Part shown: positions 28,089-38,464 of the stretch, piece by piece | How positions within the stretch are numbered: position 1 is the stretch's first letter | Layout of the letters: each line of letters starts with the position of its first letter | From: JANLYC01 sp963750495 | GTDB lineage: Bacteria; Actinomycetota; Actinomycetes; Propionibacteriales; Nocardioidaceae | Assembly: GCA_963750495.1 (NCBI GenBank) | Contig: CAVVQV010000004.1 | Span: 992,001 to 1,056,000 of the forward strand | Reading direction: 5' to 3' | DNA: 64,000 bases | The notes under the pieces: model-generated | Databases searched by the model: none | What the model was told of the DNA's origin: nothing | The model's input: only the letters and a program-made list of their open reading frames with translations | Position numbers and translations under genes: made by a program

Positions 28089-29557
28089 CAGGAACCCTTC
28101 GTCCTCGACGGCGTCGTCCGCCGTCTGGTGGCTGTCTTCTTCTGGACCTTGCCCCGCGGCGCCCGGGGCCGGGCCGCGGACGACGCGTCGACCAGCTCGT
28201 CGAGCGACTCACTGATACACGTGCCGAGTACGTCGAGGTCGGGCAGCGCATCGCGGTCGCCGTCGAGACCGTAGAAGACCTTGCCGTCATACGAAGTCAC
28301 GCCGATCGCGAGCGCCTGGCCCGGCAGGAGCGGGAGCACCGGGTAGCTGGCGAGCAGCCGGGATCCCTCGGCGTACAAGGGGAACTGCGGACCCGGGACA
28401 TTCGTGATCACCAGCGAGAAGCTACGCAGCGGGTGACCTGCGGCCACTCTCGCACCGAGCGCATGAAACGTCGACGGAGCGAAGCCGGCGATCTCGGCGA
28501 GCTTGCTGGCGGCCACGGCCCGTCCGGTCTCCTTGTGCGCCTTGAACGCGTACGACACCTGGTGCAGCCGCATGACGGGGCTGGCCTCGCCCACCGGAAG
28601 CATCAGCAGGTGCGGTGTCACCTGGCTGCCGAGCGAGGTCGGCTCGGCGAACTCGTCGTCGACCACGCTCATCGGGACCATCGCCTTGATCCGCGTCGAG
28701 GTCGTCACCGACTCCGCGCGCGTCAGCAACCAGCCGCGCAGCGCCCCTGCGATCGTGGCCAGGATGACGTCGTTGACCGAGCCGCCGTGCTCGAGCCGGA
28801 CCTTCCGGTACGCCGCCAGCCGCGTCTCGACCGTGACGAACCGTCGCTGCTCGGACGGCCGGCCGCCGAGCGGGCCAGGCGGAACGGCGGGCCTGGTGCC
28901 GGACAGCTGGCCGGCCCAGTTCCTCAGCCGGTCTGCGGCGAAGGCGGCCGAGACGAGCTGGCCGCGCAGGTTGTCGCCCGCTGCCGCCGGATCTCGCAGC
29001 GAGTCGGCGACCGCGTCACCGAGCAGCTCGAGGCCACCACGACGCCGCTCGGCGTGCCAGCCGACATCGGGGGTCTTGGGTGCCTGCGGGGTGTCGTCGA
29101 CGATCAGCTGGGCGAGGTCGATCGTCGTACCGTCGACCAGGGCCTGGTGCGACTTGGAGAGGACGGCATACCGCCCGCCCTCCAAACCCTCGACGAGGTA
29201 GACCTCCCACAACGGTCGATCCCGGTCGAGCCGTCGGCTCGTGATCCGGGCGACGAGATCACGCAGCTGGTCCATCGAGCCGGGACGCGCCAGCGCCGAC
29301 CGTCGTACGTGGTAGGCGAGGTCGAAGTCCTCGTCGTCGACCCAGACGGGATTGGCGACCCAGCCCGGGACGGTGCGGACCTTCTGCCGGTAGCGAGGGA
29401 CGAACGCGATCCGATCGTCGATGAGCGCGACCAGCCGCGCATGGTCGAAGCCATCGTCCGGGGTCTCGAAGATGTCGAGCGTGGACACGTGCATCGGTGT
29501 CCTGGCCGACTCCATCGCCAGGAACGTCATGTCCAACGGTCGCAATCGCTCCGGCAT
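28088..29557 (-). CDS. Wax ester synthase / diacylglycerol acyltransferase-like protein
   Basis: This 489-residue WS/DGAT-family protein starts MPERLRPLDMTFLAMESA. It has PRYRQKVRTVPGWVANPVWVD near residue 54, VNDVILATIAGALRGWLL in the second half, and VITNVPGPQFPLY near the C-terminus. The family transfers acyl groups from CoA to alcohols or diacylglycerol at the membrane face. The catalytic motif HHxxxDG reads SHQALVDG here (His137, Gln138, Asp142), so the second His is Gln. A basic Arg/Lys/Thr tail ends the protein. GGAGAGG precedes ATG 29557. Whether it keeps full activity is uncertain. Confidence 0.85.
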   Translation of the reverse strand: MPERLRPLDMTFLAMESARTPMHVSTLDIFETPDDGFDHARLVALIDDRIAFVPRYRQKVRTVPGWVANPVWVDDEDFDLAYHVRRSALARPGSMDQLRDLVARITSRRLDRDRPLWEVYLVEGLEGGRYAVLSKSHQALVDGTTIDLAQLIVDDTPQAPKTPDVGWHAERRRGGLELLGDAVADSLRDPAAAGDNLRGQLVSAAFAADRLRNWAGQLSGTRPAVPPGPLGGRPSEQRRFVTVETRLAAYRKVRLEHGGSVNDVILATIAGALRGWLLTRAESVTTSTRIKAMVPMSVVDDEFAEPTSLGSQVTPHLLMLPVGEASPVMRLHQVSYAFKAHKETGRAVAASKLAEIAGFAPSTFHALGARVAAGHPLRSFSLVITNVPGPQFPLYAEGSRLLASYPVLPLLPGQALAIGVTSYDGKVFYGLDGDRDALPDLDVLGTCISESLDELVDASSAARPRAPRGKVQKKTATRRRTTPSRTKGS

Positions 29558-29707
29558 CGCAGCCTCTCCGTGCAGACGCTTGGGGTGAAGCGTGTCACTC
29601 CCGGGAACGCTCATCTTGTCATGGTCGGATGGACGAACGGGGCCGGCCATCGGCGACTGTAGGGTGCCGAGGAGCCCGCCGACCCAGCCCGAACCGGAGG
29701 ACCTCGC

Positions 29708-30079
29708 ATGAGCCGCACTCCCGCCCGCCGCCTCGCCATCGCCGGCGCAGCCGTACCGCTGCTCATGATGGCCACCGCCTGCTCGAGCGACGACAGCGGT
29801 TCGTCGGACAAGCCCGTGATCGTGAACATCACCGAGACGGCCGGCCAGATCGACCCCGTGGGCGAGGTGGTCAAGGCCTCGACCGGTCAGGAGATCAGGC
29901 TGGTCGTGACCTCCGACGAGCCCGACGAACTGCACGTGCACTCCGAGCCCGAGTACGAGTTCGAGATCCCGGCCGGTGCCAACCAGAAGGAGTTCACGTT
30001 CACCATCGACGTTCCGGGCACCATCGTGGTGGAGTCCCATGAGCTCGAGGTGGTTGTCCTCAAGCTCGAGATCAGCTGA
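29708..30079 (+). CDS. Lipoprotein with cupredoxin-like domain
   Basis: This 123-residue exported protein has a signal peptide ending in the lipobox MATAC with acylated Cys25, then a Ser/Asp linker. A beta-rich domain follows (VIVNITETAGQIDPVGEVVKA, ELHVHSEPEYEFEI, GTIVVESHELEVVVLKLEI). The strand order and HVHSEPEYEFEIPAG resemble EfeO/cupredoxin-like proteins, but no complete copper site (His-Cys-Met/His) is seen. It is 20 bp upstream of a polytopic membrane protein on the same strand, suggesting the two act together at the outer face of the membrane. Confidence 0.75.
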   Translation: MSRTPARRLAIAGAAVPLLMMATACSSDDSGSSDKPVIVNITETAGQIDPVGEVVKASTGQEIRLVVTSDEPDELHVHSEPEYEFEIPAGANQKEFTFTIDVPGTIVVESHELEVVVLKLEIS

Positions 30080-30099
30080 CGCGGGTTCGCGGGGCAGTC

Positions 30100-31458
30100 G
30101 TGCCTGACAGCCTCCTCGGCGGCCAGCCCGGACACGAGATCTTGCTGGCGCACGGCATCGGCGGACCGCAGGACCTCCCGATCCCGGCCAGCTACGCGTT
30201 CACGGGTGCCGCCCTGGCCCTGCTGATCTCCTTCGCGGTGCTGGGGTTGGCATGGCGCACTCCGCGTTTCCGTGGGGACGCCTCGGGTCGCCCGCTGCCC
30301 AGGTGGCTGGCGAGCTTCGTCGACTCCGCCATCACCCGGTCCGTGCTCGTTCTCCTCGCGCTCGCGTTCACGGCCTGGGTCACGATGGCCGCCGTCTTCG
30401 GCTCCGAGACACTCATCAACCCCACCTTCGGGGTGGTGTTCGCCCTCCTGTGGGTCGGCCTCGTGCCGGCGGCCCTGTTGTTCGGCCGCATCTACCGGCT
30501 GTGCAACCCGCTGCGCTGGATCCACCGCGGTATCGCGGCCGCAGCCGCTACCGATCCGCGCGCCGGCCTGCGGTCCTACCCCGACCGGTGGGGCTACTGG
30601 CCGGCGGCCGTCTTCCTCTTCGGGTTCGTCTGCCTCGAGCTGGTCGATCCGAACACCTCGACCAGCCTGTCGGCGGTGCGACTCTGGTTCGCGGTCATCG
30701 CCGCGCTGCTCGTGGCCGGCGCCGCGGTCTTCGGCGACACGTTCTTCGCCCGCGCCGACCCGTTCGAGGTGTACTCGGGCCTGGTGGCGCGCCTGTCACC
30801 GTTCGGCCGACGTACTGATGGGGTCCTGGTCGTGCGCAACCCGCTCGAGAACCTCGACGGCCTGCGTCCGCGACCTGGTCTCGTCGCGGTGGTCGCCGTG
30901 CTGTTCGGTTCGACGGCGTTCGACAGCTTCAAGGAGTCGGCACGCTGGGTGCGTTTCTCCTTCCACTTCACCGGGCACGTCGTGCTGCTCAACACCGTGG
31001 CGCTGCTGGCGTTCTGTGCCATCGTGTTCGTCACGTTCAGCCTCGCCTCCGTCGCCACCGGCTTAATCGGCGGGATCGACCGGCGTGGGCTCCCCGACCT
31101 GATGGCGCACTCGGTGGTGCCGATCGTCGTCGGCTACATCGTGGCCCACTACCTGTCGTTCTTCGTCGCGACCGGTCTCGGCGCGCTGCAGCTTCTCGGG
31201 GATCCCCTCTCCCGCGGCTGGACCCTGACGTCATTCCTCGATGGGGTCGACAAGTTCGCCATCTACCAGCACCCCACCGCCCTCGCGGTCACCAAGGTCG
31301 TCGCCGTCGTGACCGGTCACGTGCTCGGCATCATCGCGGCGCACGACCGCGCCGTGCGGCTGCTGCCGAAGCGACACGTCGTCCTCGGCCAGCTCCCGAT
31401 GCTCGGCCTCATGGTTGCGTACACGCTCACCGGGCTGTTCCTGCTCTTCTCCTCCTGA
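30100..31458 (+). CDS. Polytopic membrane protein of unknown function
   Basis: This 452-residue integral membrane protein has about ten predicted helices (first about 32-52, last about 428-450). The N-terminal external segment carries LAHGIGGPQDLPIP. Conserved-looking internal motifs are RIYRLCNPLRWIHRG, FGDTFFARADPFEVYSGLVARLSPFGRR and NPLENLDGLRPRPGL. As I recall, relatives have been labelled fenitrothion hydrolase, a name I would not transfer. The tight pairing with the upstream lipoprotein suggests a two-component membrane system, perhaps metal- or redox-related. GTG 30100 is the start. Its last 32 bases overlap the convergent CpaE-like gene. Confidence 0.75.
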   Translation: MPDSLLGGQPGHEILLAHGIGGPQDLPIPASYAFTGAALALLISFAVLGLAWRTPRFRGDASGRPLPRWLASFVDSAITRSVLVLLALAFTAWVTMAAVFGSETLINPTFGVVFALLWVGLVPAALLFGRIYRLCNPLRWIHRGIAAAAATDPRAGLRSYPDRWGYWPAAVFLFGFVCLELVDPNTSTSLSAVRLWFAVIAALLVAGAAVFGDTFFARADPFEVYSGLVARLSPFGRRTDGVLVVRNPLENLDGLRPRPGLVAVVAVLFGSTAFDSFKESARWVRFSFHFTGHVVLLNTVALLAFCAIVFVTFSLASVATGLIGGIDRRGLPDLMAHSVVPIVVGYIVAHYLSFFVATGLGALQLLGDPLSRGWTLTSFLDGVDKFAIYQHPTALAVTKVVAVVTGHVLGIIAAHDRAVRLLPKRHVVLGQLPMLGLMVAYTLTGLFLLFSS

Positions 31459-32713
31459 CCGGTCGGGCCGGCGGCGACAACCTGAACAGCTCCGCGGCCA
31501 GCGCTGCGAGCCGCCGGGTCAGCCGTGACTCCGGGGCGCACTCACCGAGGGTGCGGCCATGGACCAGCGCGTGGTCGCACGCGGTGGGGTCGGCCGGCAG
31601 CGTGGCTGTCACCGACAGGCCGGTGGCCCGGGTGACCATGGCCGCCATCTCGGCATCGGACCAGCCAAGGCTGGCCCGGGAGCGGTTGAGCACCAGGCGG
31701 GGGGTGACGCCGGGAAGTGCGGAGCGCAGGTCGTGCACGCCCCGGATGAGCCGGCCCAGGCTGACGGGGTCCGCTCCCCCGACGGCGACCACCGTGTCGG
31801 CTCGCTCCAGCACCTCGAGGGTGGCGCCGTTGCGCCGTGGTGCCACCGTGTCGTACGAGAGCTCCTCGTCCGACTCGAGGTTGAAACCACAGTCCACGAC
31901 GACCGCGTCGCTGACCTGTGCCGCCGTGTCGAGGACCCGCCGGATGAGGATGCTTCCCACCTCGACCCACCGGTCGGCGCGCGGAAGACCGGTGAGCACC
32001 CGCAACGTCGGCGTGATCGCACGGGCACTACGGATGAGCACGTCCTGGCGCAGCTCGCCATGGTTCGCGGCTCGGCTGGCGGCGAGCAGACCGGACGACT
32101 CATCGAGCAGCCCGAGCATGGCGGCGACCGAGCCGCCGTAGACGTCGGCGTCGACCAGCAGCGTCCGCCTGCCGAGCCCCGCCACTGCTGCGGCGATCCC
32201 GCACGACACGGTCGTACGGCCAGGCGCCCCGGTGGGACCCCACACGGCCAGGACCGGCGCCGGCGGCTCAGCGGCCGGTTCACTCCTTTCGTCGACGCGG
32301 TCAGCCGCATCCCACGTCGCCGACGGGTTCGCCGCGGAGGTCGCCGTACAGGCATCGTCGACCAGCTCCTCGAGCAGGTCCAGCCGACCGGCGTCGAAGA
32401 CCCGGTGCACCCCGAGCCGACGCAGCCGTGCCTCATCGGCGGTCGCGTCCTCATCACCGGTCGTCACGCCCAGCACCTGGACCTCCTCGCGTTGCAGGCG
32501 CGCGACGACCGTTGCGTCAATCCCCCGCAGCTGTGCTGAGACGACGGCCGCCTCGGCCTGCCTGGTGGCGGCAGTGGCGAGCAGGTCGGGAACGTCGACA
32601 CAGCGACGCACGACGTGCAGGCGTCCTCGGTCAGCCGCCGCCAGCAGCTCTGCCTCGAACGCGGCGCTCCCGACCGCGACGAGGACTCCGATCGACGAAC
32701 CCGGGCCGGCCAT
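31427..32713 (-). CDS. CpaE/MinD-like ATPase with divergent P-loop
   Basis: This 428-residue protein has an N-terminal receiver-like domain without an evident phosphoacceptor (about 8-120), an Ala/Glu-rich linker, and a MinD/ParA-fold domain from about 153. The deviant Walker A reads GPTGAPGRTT (159-168): both the signature lysine and the P-loop lysine are absent, the latter replaced by Arg. RTLLVDADVYGGSVAAMLG is intact, as is DAVVVDCGFNLE. This layout matches CpaE-like proteins of Flp pilus systems, but no pilin, CpaF or TadBC genes are present. It starts 2 bp after the SAF-protein stop and is probably cotranscribed with it. Confidence 0.8.
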   Translation of the reverse strand: MAGPGSSIGVLVAVGSAAFEAELLAAADRGRLHVVRRCVDVPDLLATAATRQAEAAVVSAQLRGIDATVVARLQREEVQVLGVTTGDEDATADEARLRRLGVHRVFDAGRLDLLEELVDDACTATSAANPSATWDAADRVDERSEPAAEPPAPVLAVWGPTGAPGRTTVSCGIAAAVAGLGRRTLLVDADVYGGSVAAMLGLLDESSGLLAASRAANHGELRQDVLIRSARAITPTLRVLTGLPRADRWVEVGSILIRRVLDTAAQVSDAVVVDCGFNLESDEELSYDTVAPRRNGATLEVLERADTVVAVGGADPVSLGRLIRGVHDLRSALPGVTPRLVLNRSRASLGWSDAEMAAMVTRATGLSVTATLPADPTACDHALVHGRTLGECAPESRLTRRLAALAAELFRLSPPARPVRRRRAGTAR

Positions 32714-32715
32714 GC

Positions 32716-33420
32716 TCAGCCGCCGACCCTGACCAGAACGACGTCGGCATCACGCAGTCCGTCGAGCACGGGGCCCACCTGGGCTCCGTCCGGCAGCGCC
32801 ACGAGGACCTGGCGCTGGGAGTCGAGCCCACTCGCTGCGCCGCCGCCGAGAGCGGTCACGGTGACACCGTCGAGGACACGCCTGGAGCCTCGATAACCGC
32901 CCGCTCCGGCGGACCTCGACGGTACGGCCCAGACGTCGACCGTTCCACCGACCTGCAGTCCCGACGGGATGCCGCCAGGACCGACCGCGAGCGGCAGCTG
33001 GTCCGGCACGCCACCGGACTCGCGTACGGCGTCGACCGCCAGCAGCTCGCCCGCGTTGACGTCCCGCGTGAGGATGGCGTGGGGTGGCGGCGGCTCGGCA
33101 GCCGACCAGTACAGGTCTGCGGTCGACGGATCGGCGAAGTCGACTCGCTGCGCGCGCAGGTCCGCCCGGGTGACCTCCATGCCCGCCCGCAGGTCACTGG
33201 TCGTGGCCCACACCGTGATGCGGTCACGCCCGCCCGCGAACAAGGCCGCCCCGACGGCCACCGAGGACACGACCAGCGCGACGCCGAGCCACAGACGCGG
33301 GTCCCGCCAACGATGCAGCCGGACACGCTGTGCGGGCGGCGAGAGTCCGGCGCGCTCCCCGGTCCGGTCGGCACTGGACGGACGGGAGACGTCGCGGTGC
33401 GAGAGCGACATGAAGGACAT
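32716..33420 (-). CDS. SAF-domain protein (CpaB/RcpC-like)
   Basis: This 234-residue protein has a cytoplasmic basic N-terminus, one membrane helix (about 48-67, LWLGVALVVSSVAVGAALFA) and an external SAF domain. The domain includes TTSDLRAGMEVTRADLRAQRV, ILTRDVNAGELLAVDAV and VGGTVDVWAVPS. SAF domains occur in CpaB/RcpC pilus-assembly and flagellar FlgA proteins and may bind peptidoglycan or glycans. ATG 33420 is taken; ATG 33411 is three codons in. It pairs with the CpaE-like gene, so the two likely act together at the envelope. Confidence 0.8.
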   Translation of the reverse strand: MSFMSLSHRDVSRPSSADRTGERAGLSPPAQRVRLHRWRDPRLWLGVALVVSSVAVGAALFAGGRDRITVWATTSDLRAGMEVTRADLRAQRVDFADPSTADLYWSAAEPPPPHAILTRDVNAGELLAVDAVRESGGVPDQLPLAVGPGGIPSGLQVGGTVDVWAVPSRSAGAGGYRGSRRVLDGVTVTALGGGAASGLDSQRQVLVALPDGAQVGPVLDGLRDADVVLVRVGG

Positions 33421-33512
33421 TCTTGCCACATCGTCACCGGCGTGTGAAGAGTTCTCCACAGCTTCGACCTGTGCAGACCAGGCTCCGCGACGGCCGTGGC
33501 ACAATCCACCGC

Positions 33513-33794
33513 ATGTCCGACCACCCCCGCGCACGCTTCCTGGCACTGGCCGACGTCGCGCAGGTCCTCAACATCTCGGTGGCACAGGCGTATGCACTCG
33601 TGCGGCGCGGCGACCTCCCGGCGATCAAGGTCGGCGGGCGTGGACAGTGGCGCGTCGAGATCGACGCGCTCGAGGCCTACATCGCCGGTGCCTACACGTC
33701 CACCGCGCAGTACATCAAGGACCACCCCTTCGTCGGCGACGAGACGCGTCCCGACCTCGTCACCGCCGACGACGACGCGGCCTACCTCGACTAG
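33513..33794 (+). CDS. Helix-turn-helix (excisionase/MerR-like HTH_17) protein
   Basis: This 93-residue protein has a single winged-helix/HTH_17 domain, FLALADVAQVLNISVAQAYA then LVRRGDLPAIKVGGRGQWRV and EIDALEAYIAGAY, followed by an acidic tail. It is the common BldC/excisionase-type fold, here probably a small transcription regulator. It is divergent from the SAF/CpaE pair (92-bp gap), which makes that pair a candidate target. ATG 33513 fits the domain boundaries. Confidence 0.85.
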   Translation: MSDHPRARFLALADVAQVLNISVAQAYALVRRGDLPAIKVGGRGQWRVEIDALEAYIAGAYTSTAQYIKDHPFVGDETRPDLVTADDDAAYLD

Positions 33795-33797
33795 GTG

Positions 33798-33816
33798 CCC
33801 CCCCCCCCCGGGGGGG
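33798..33816. repeat. C12-G7 homopolymer tract between convergent genes
   Basis: Twelve C (33798-33809) are followed by seven G (33810-33816) in the 28-bp gap between the HTH gene and the convergent hypothetical gene. It can fold as a short GC hairpin and could serve as a bidirectional terminator. It is also a slippage-prone site where the exact length may be a sequencing error or vary between cells. Confidence 0.75.
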
Positions 33817-33822
33817 TTCCCC

Positions 33823-34389
33823 TCAGTACCAGTCACTCGGGGCGCGGGTGAGCGTCGAAAGCGCCGAGAACGGCACTGCCAGTCGGCCCCGACCCCTGTC
33901 GGAGTCCCTGCCGGTGTCCCGCAGTACCAGGTCGACGTGGTCCAGGCCCACCCGCTCCGGCGTACCCGTCCGCTGGGTGCCGTCACGCAGGCGGCACAGC
34001 ACGCTCGACCGGTCGCGGACGATCGCCCGCAACGGGGCTGCGACGCCGAGCCGCGCCAGCACCTGGCTGCGGGCCCGGTCAGCGTGCGCCCGGCGACCCA
34101 GGTCATGCACGCCGAGCACGGCCGGCAGCAGCACGAGCAGCTCATCACCGCCCGGCGGCTGGGCCAGCAGCAGCCAGTCCGCCCCCAGCGCCGCAAGCCG
34201 GCCGTCCACCTCGCCGGCACCCTGGACCTGAAGGACCAGCGCGGAGCCGATCGCCGCGCTGAGCCGCTGTGTCCACGCCACGGTGCCCTGCTCCGCACGG
34301 GTGCGGTCGGCGATCTCGGCGTCGGTCTCGCGTCGTTCCCAGGCCGCCGCCTGACCCTCGAGGTCGGCGAACAGCTCGGCCCAACGCAT
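33823..34389 (-). CDS. Conserved actinobacterial hypothetical protein
   Basis: This 188-residue soluble protein starts MRWAELFADLEGQAAAWERR and contains GADWLLLAQPPGGDELLVLL and VGLDHVDLVLRDTG. I know similar proteins from the secA/LysM neighbourhood of other actinobacteria but no function. ATG 34389 is preferred to the longer frame from 34500, whose extra N-terminus is not coding in character. It is divergent from the LysM gene, 92 bp away. Confidence 0.7.
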   Translation of the reverse strand: MRWAELFADLEGQAAAWERRETDAEIADRTRAEQGTVAWTQRLSAAIGSALVLQVQGAGEVDGRLAALGADWLLLAQPPGGDELLVLLPAVLGVHDLGRRAHADRARSQVLARLGVAAPLRAIVRDRSSVLCRLRDGTQRTGTPERVGLDHVDLVLRDTGRDSDRGRGRLAVPFSALSTLTRAPSDWY

Positions 34390-34481
34390 GGGCGGCAGGT
34401 TATGCCGAGACGCCGGAGACCGCCCCTCCAGCTGTGGACAAAGGGTTGACGATGACCTCAAGCAGAGGCTAAACCAAGCAA

Positions 34482-35045
34482 ATGGATTCAAACAACACAA
34501 TCGACGACGTCGTGGCGGGCTGGTGCCTGCCGCTCGCGGTCGCCGCCATCACCCTGCTCGCCTGCTGCCTCATGCTGGCCGTCGTGGAGGCCGGGCTGGT
34601 TGCGGTCACGCGCGGCACCACCTGGCGCTGGTCGCCCGCCCCCTACCGCTTACGACGTCTGGCGTTCGCGCTCTGCGGGCTCAGTCTGACCCTGCCGCCT
34701 ACGGTCGGCTCGCTCGCGGCGGCGGCCGAGCCGACCGCTGCCGCGGGTCACAGCGCGCCCGCCCGTCAGGGGCAGTCGTGCCCGCCGAGCTGCACGGACC
34801 GGCTCACGGGTCTCCGCCTGCCGGACCTTCCCGCGCACCGACCGACGGCAGCACCGACCATCCGGGTCCGACCGGGCGACTGTCTCTGGACCATCGCCAC
34901 GGGGCTGCTACCGCGGTCAGCCGACGACGCCTCGATCTCGACGCTCACCCGGGCGCTCTACCGCTCGAACCGCGACCGCATCGGAACCGATCCCGACCTG
35001 ATCTTCCCCGGCATTTTCCTCACGCATCCGGAGGTAACCCGATGA
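34482..35045 (+). CDS. Membrane-anchored LysM-domain protein
   Basis: This 187-residue protein has two membrane helices (about 12-40 and 60-82) and a Pro/Ala-rich linker. A C-terminal LysM-type domain starts at about 125 with IRVRPGDCLWTIATGLL and runs through ALYRSNRDRIGTDPDLIFPG. LysM binds peptidoglycan, so the protein probably tethers the membrane to the wall or assists a wall enzyme. Its stop overlaps the start of the next gene (ATGA), indicating coupled translation with the Rv3235-like protein. Confidence 0.82.
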   Translation: MDSNNTIDDVVAGWCLPLAVAAITLLACCLMLAVVEAGLVAVTRGTTWRWSPAPYRLRRLAFALCGLSLTLPPTVGSLAAAAEPTAAAGHSAPARQGQSCPPSCTDRLTGLRLPDLPAHRPTAAPTIRVRPGDCLWTIATGLLPRSADDASISTLTRALYRSNRDRIGTDPDLIFPGIFLTHPEVTR

Positions 35046-35608
35046 CACACCCTGCTGCGACGCCCGCACCCCTACCTCGGTCGACGCGTCTGCCGGTCGA
35101 AGCGCCGGCGGCGCGACGGTGGAGAGACGACCACCAGGGCGCACCGACCGAGGCCTACACCCAGGGCGCACTCGCCCTGACCTACCCGCTCGCCGATGGT
35201 CTCGAGGCATGGCCGCGACCGAGCACGCTGACGCTGGTCACAGGTGAGCGGGAGCAGCTGCTCGATCCCGACTCGGTGCCGGACCCCGAGCCCTGGGCGG
35301 CGCGGTTCGTGCAGGCGGTCGTCGAGGTGGTGAGCAGCGACCGTCCACTCACCCAGCTGGCGCGCTGGACCGACCCGCGGGTGTACGACGACCTTCGGCA
35401 GCGACGGGCCCGCGTCGCGCAGCACCGCAGGCCTGGCCAGGTGCGGGCCGGGCGGCAGCACGTCGCCACGGTGCACGTGCGTCGCTCGACGCTCGACACG
35501 GCCGAGGTCGCGGCCCGCGTGACGCTCGGTAACCGGTCGCGCGCCGTCGCAGCACGGCTGGACTTCCACCGCGGGCGGTGGCTGTGCACCGCCATCACGT
35601 TCGGCTGA
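35042..35608 (+). CDS. Rv3235-like protein
   Basis: This 188-residue protein has a disordered Pro/Ala/Arg-rich first 50 residues. A compact domain follows with PWAARFVQAVVEVVSSDRP, LARWTDPRVYDDLRQRRARV and a C-terminal ARLDFHRGRWLCTAITFG. This matches the actinobacterial Rv3235 family found beside secA; the fold resembles an NTF2-type barrel and the function is unknown. Its ATG is inside the stop of the LysM gene, and its stop is 14 bp from the convergent secA stop. Confidence 0.75.
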   Translation: MTHPAATPAPLPRSTRLPVEAPAARRWRDDHQGAPTEAYTQGALALTYPLADGLEAWPRPSTLTLVTGEREQLLDPDSVPDPEPWAARFVQAVVEVVSSDRPLTQLARWTDPRVYDDLRQRRARVAQHRRPGQVRAGRQHVATVHVRRSTLDTAEVAARVTLGNRSRAVAARLDFHRGRWLCTAITFG

Positions 35609-35622
35609 GATCCTCGCGTCGG

Positions 35623-38400
<2,778 letters not shown>

Positions 38401-38464
38401 TGGGTGGCTCCTGATGTCGTTACACGGGCCCGGCCCCCGGACTCAGGGGCGGGCGTCGCCCATC

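Noticed and set aside
33795..33822. Conventional rho-independent terminator
   Set aside because: The C12-G7 run could fold, but there is no distinct loop or T-tract, so it is listed as a repeat instead.
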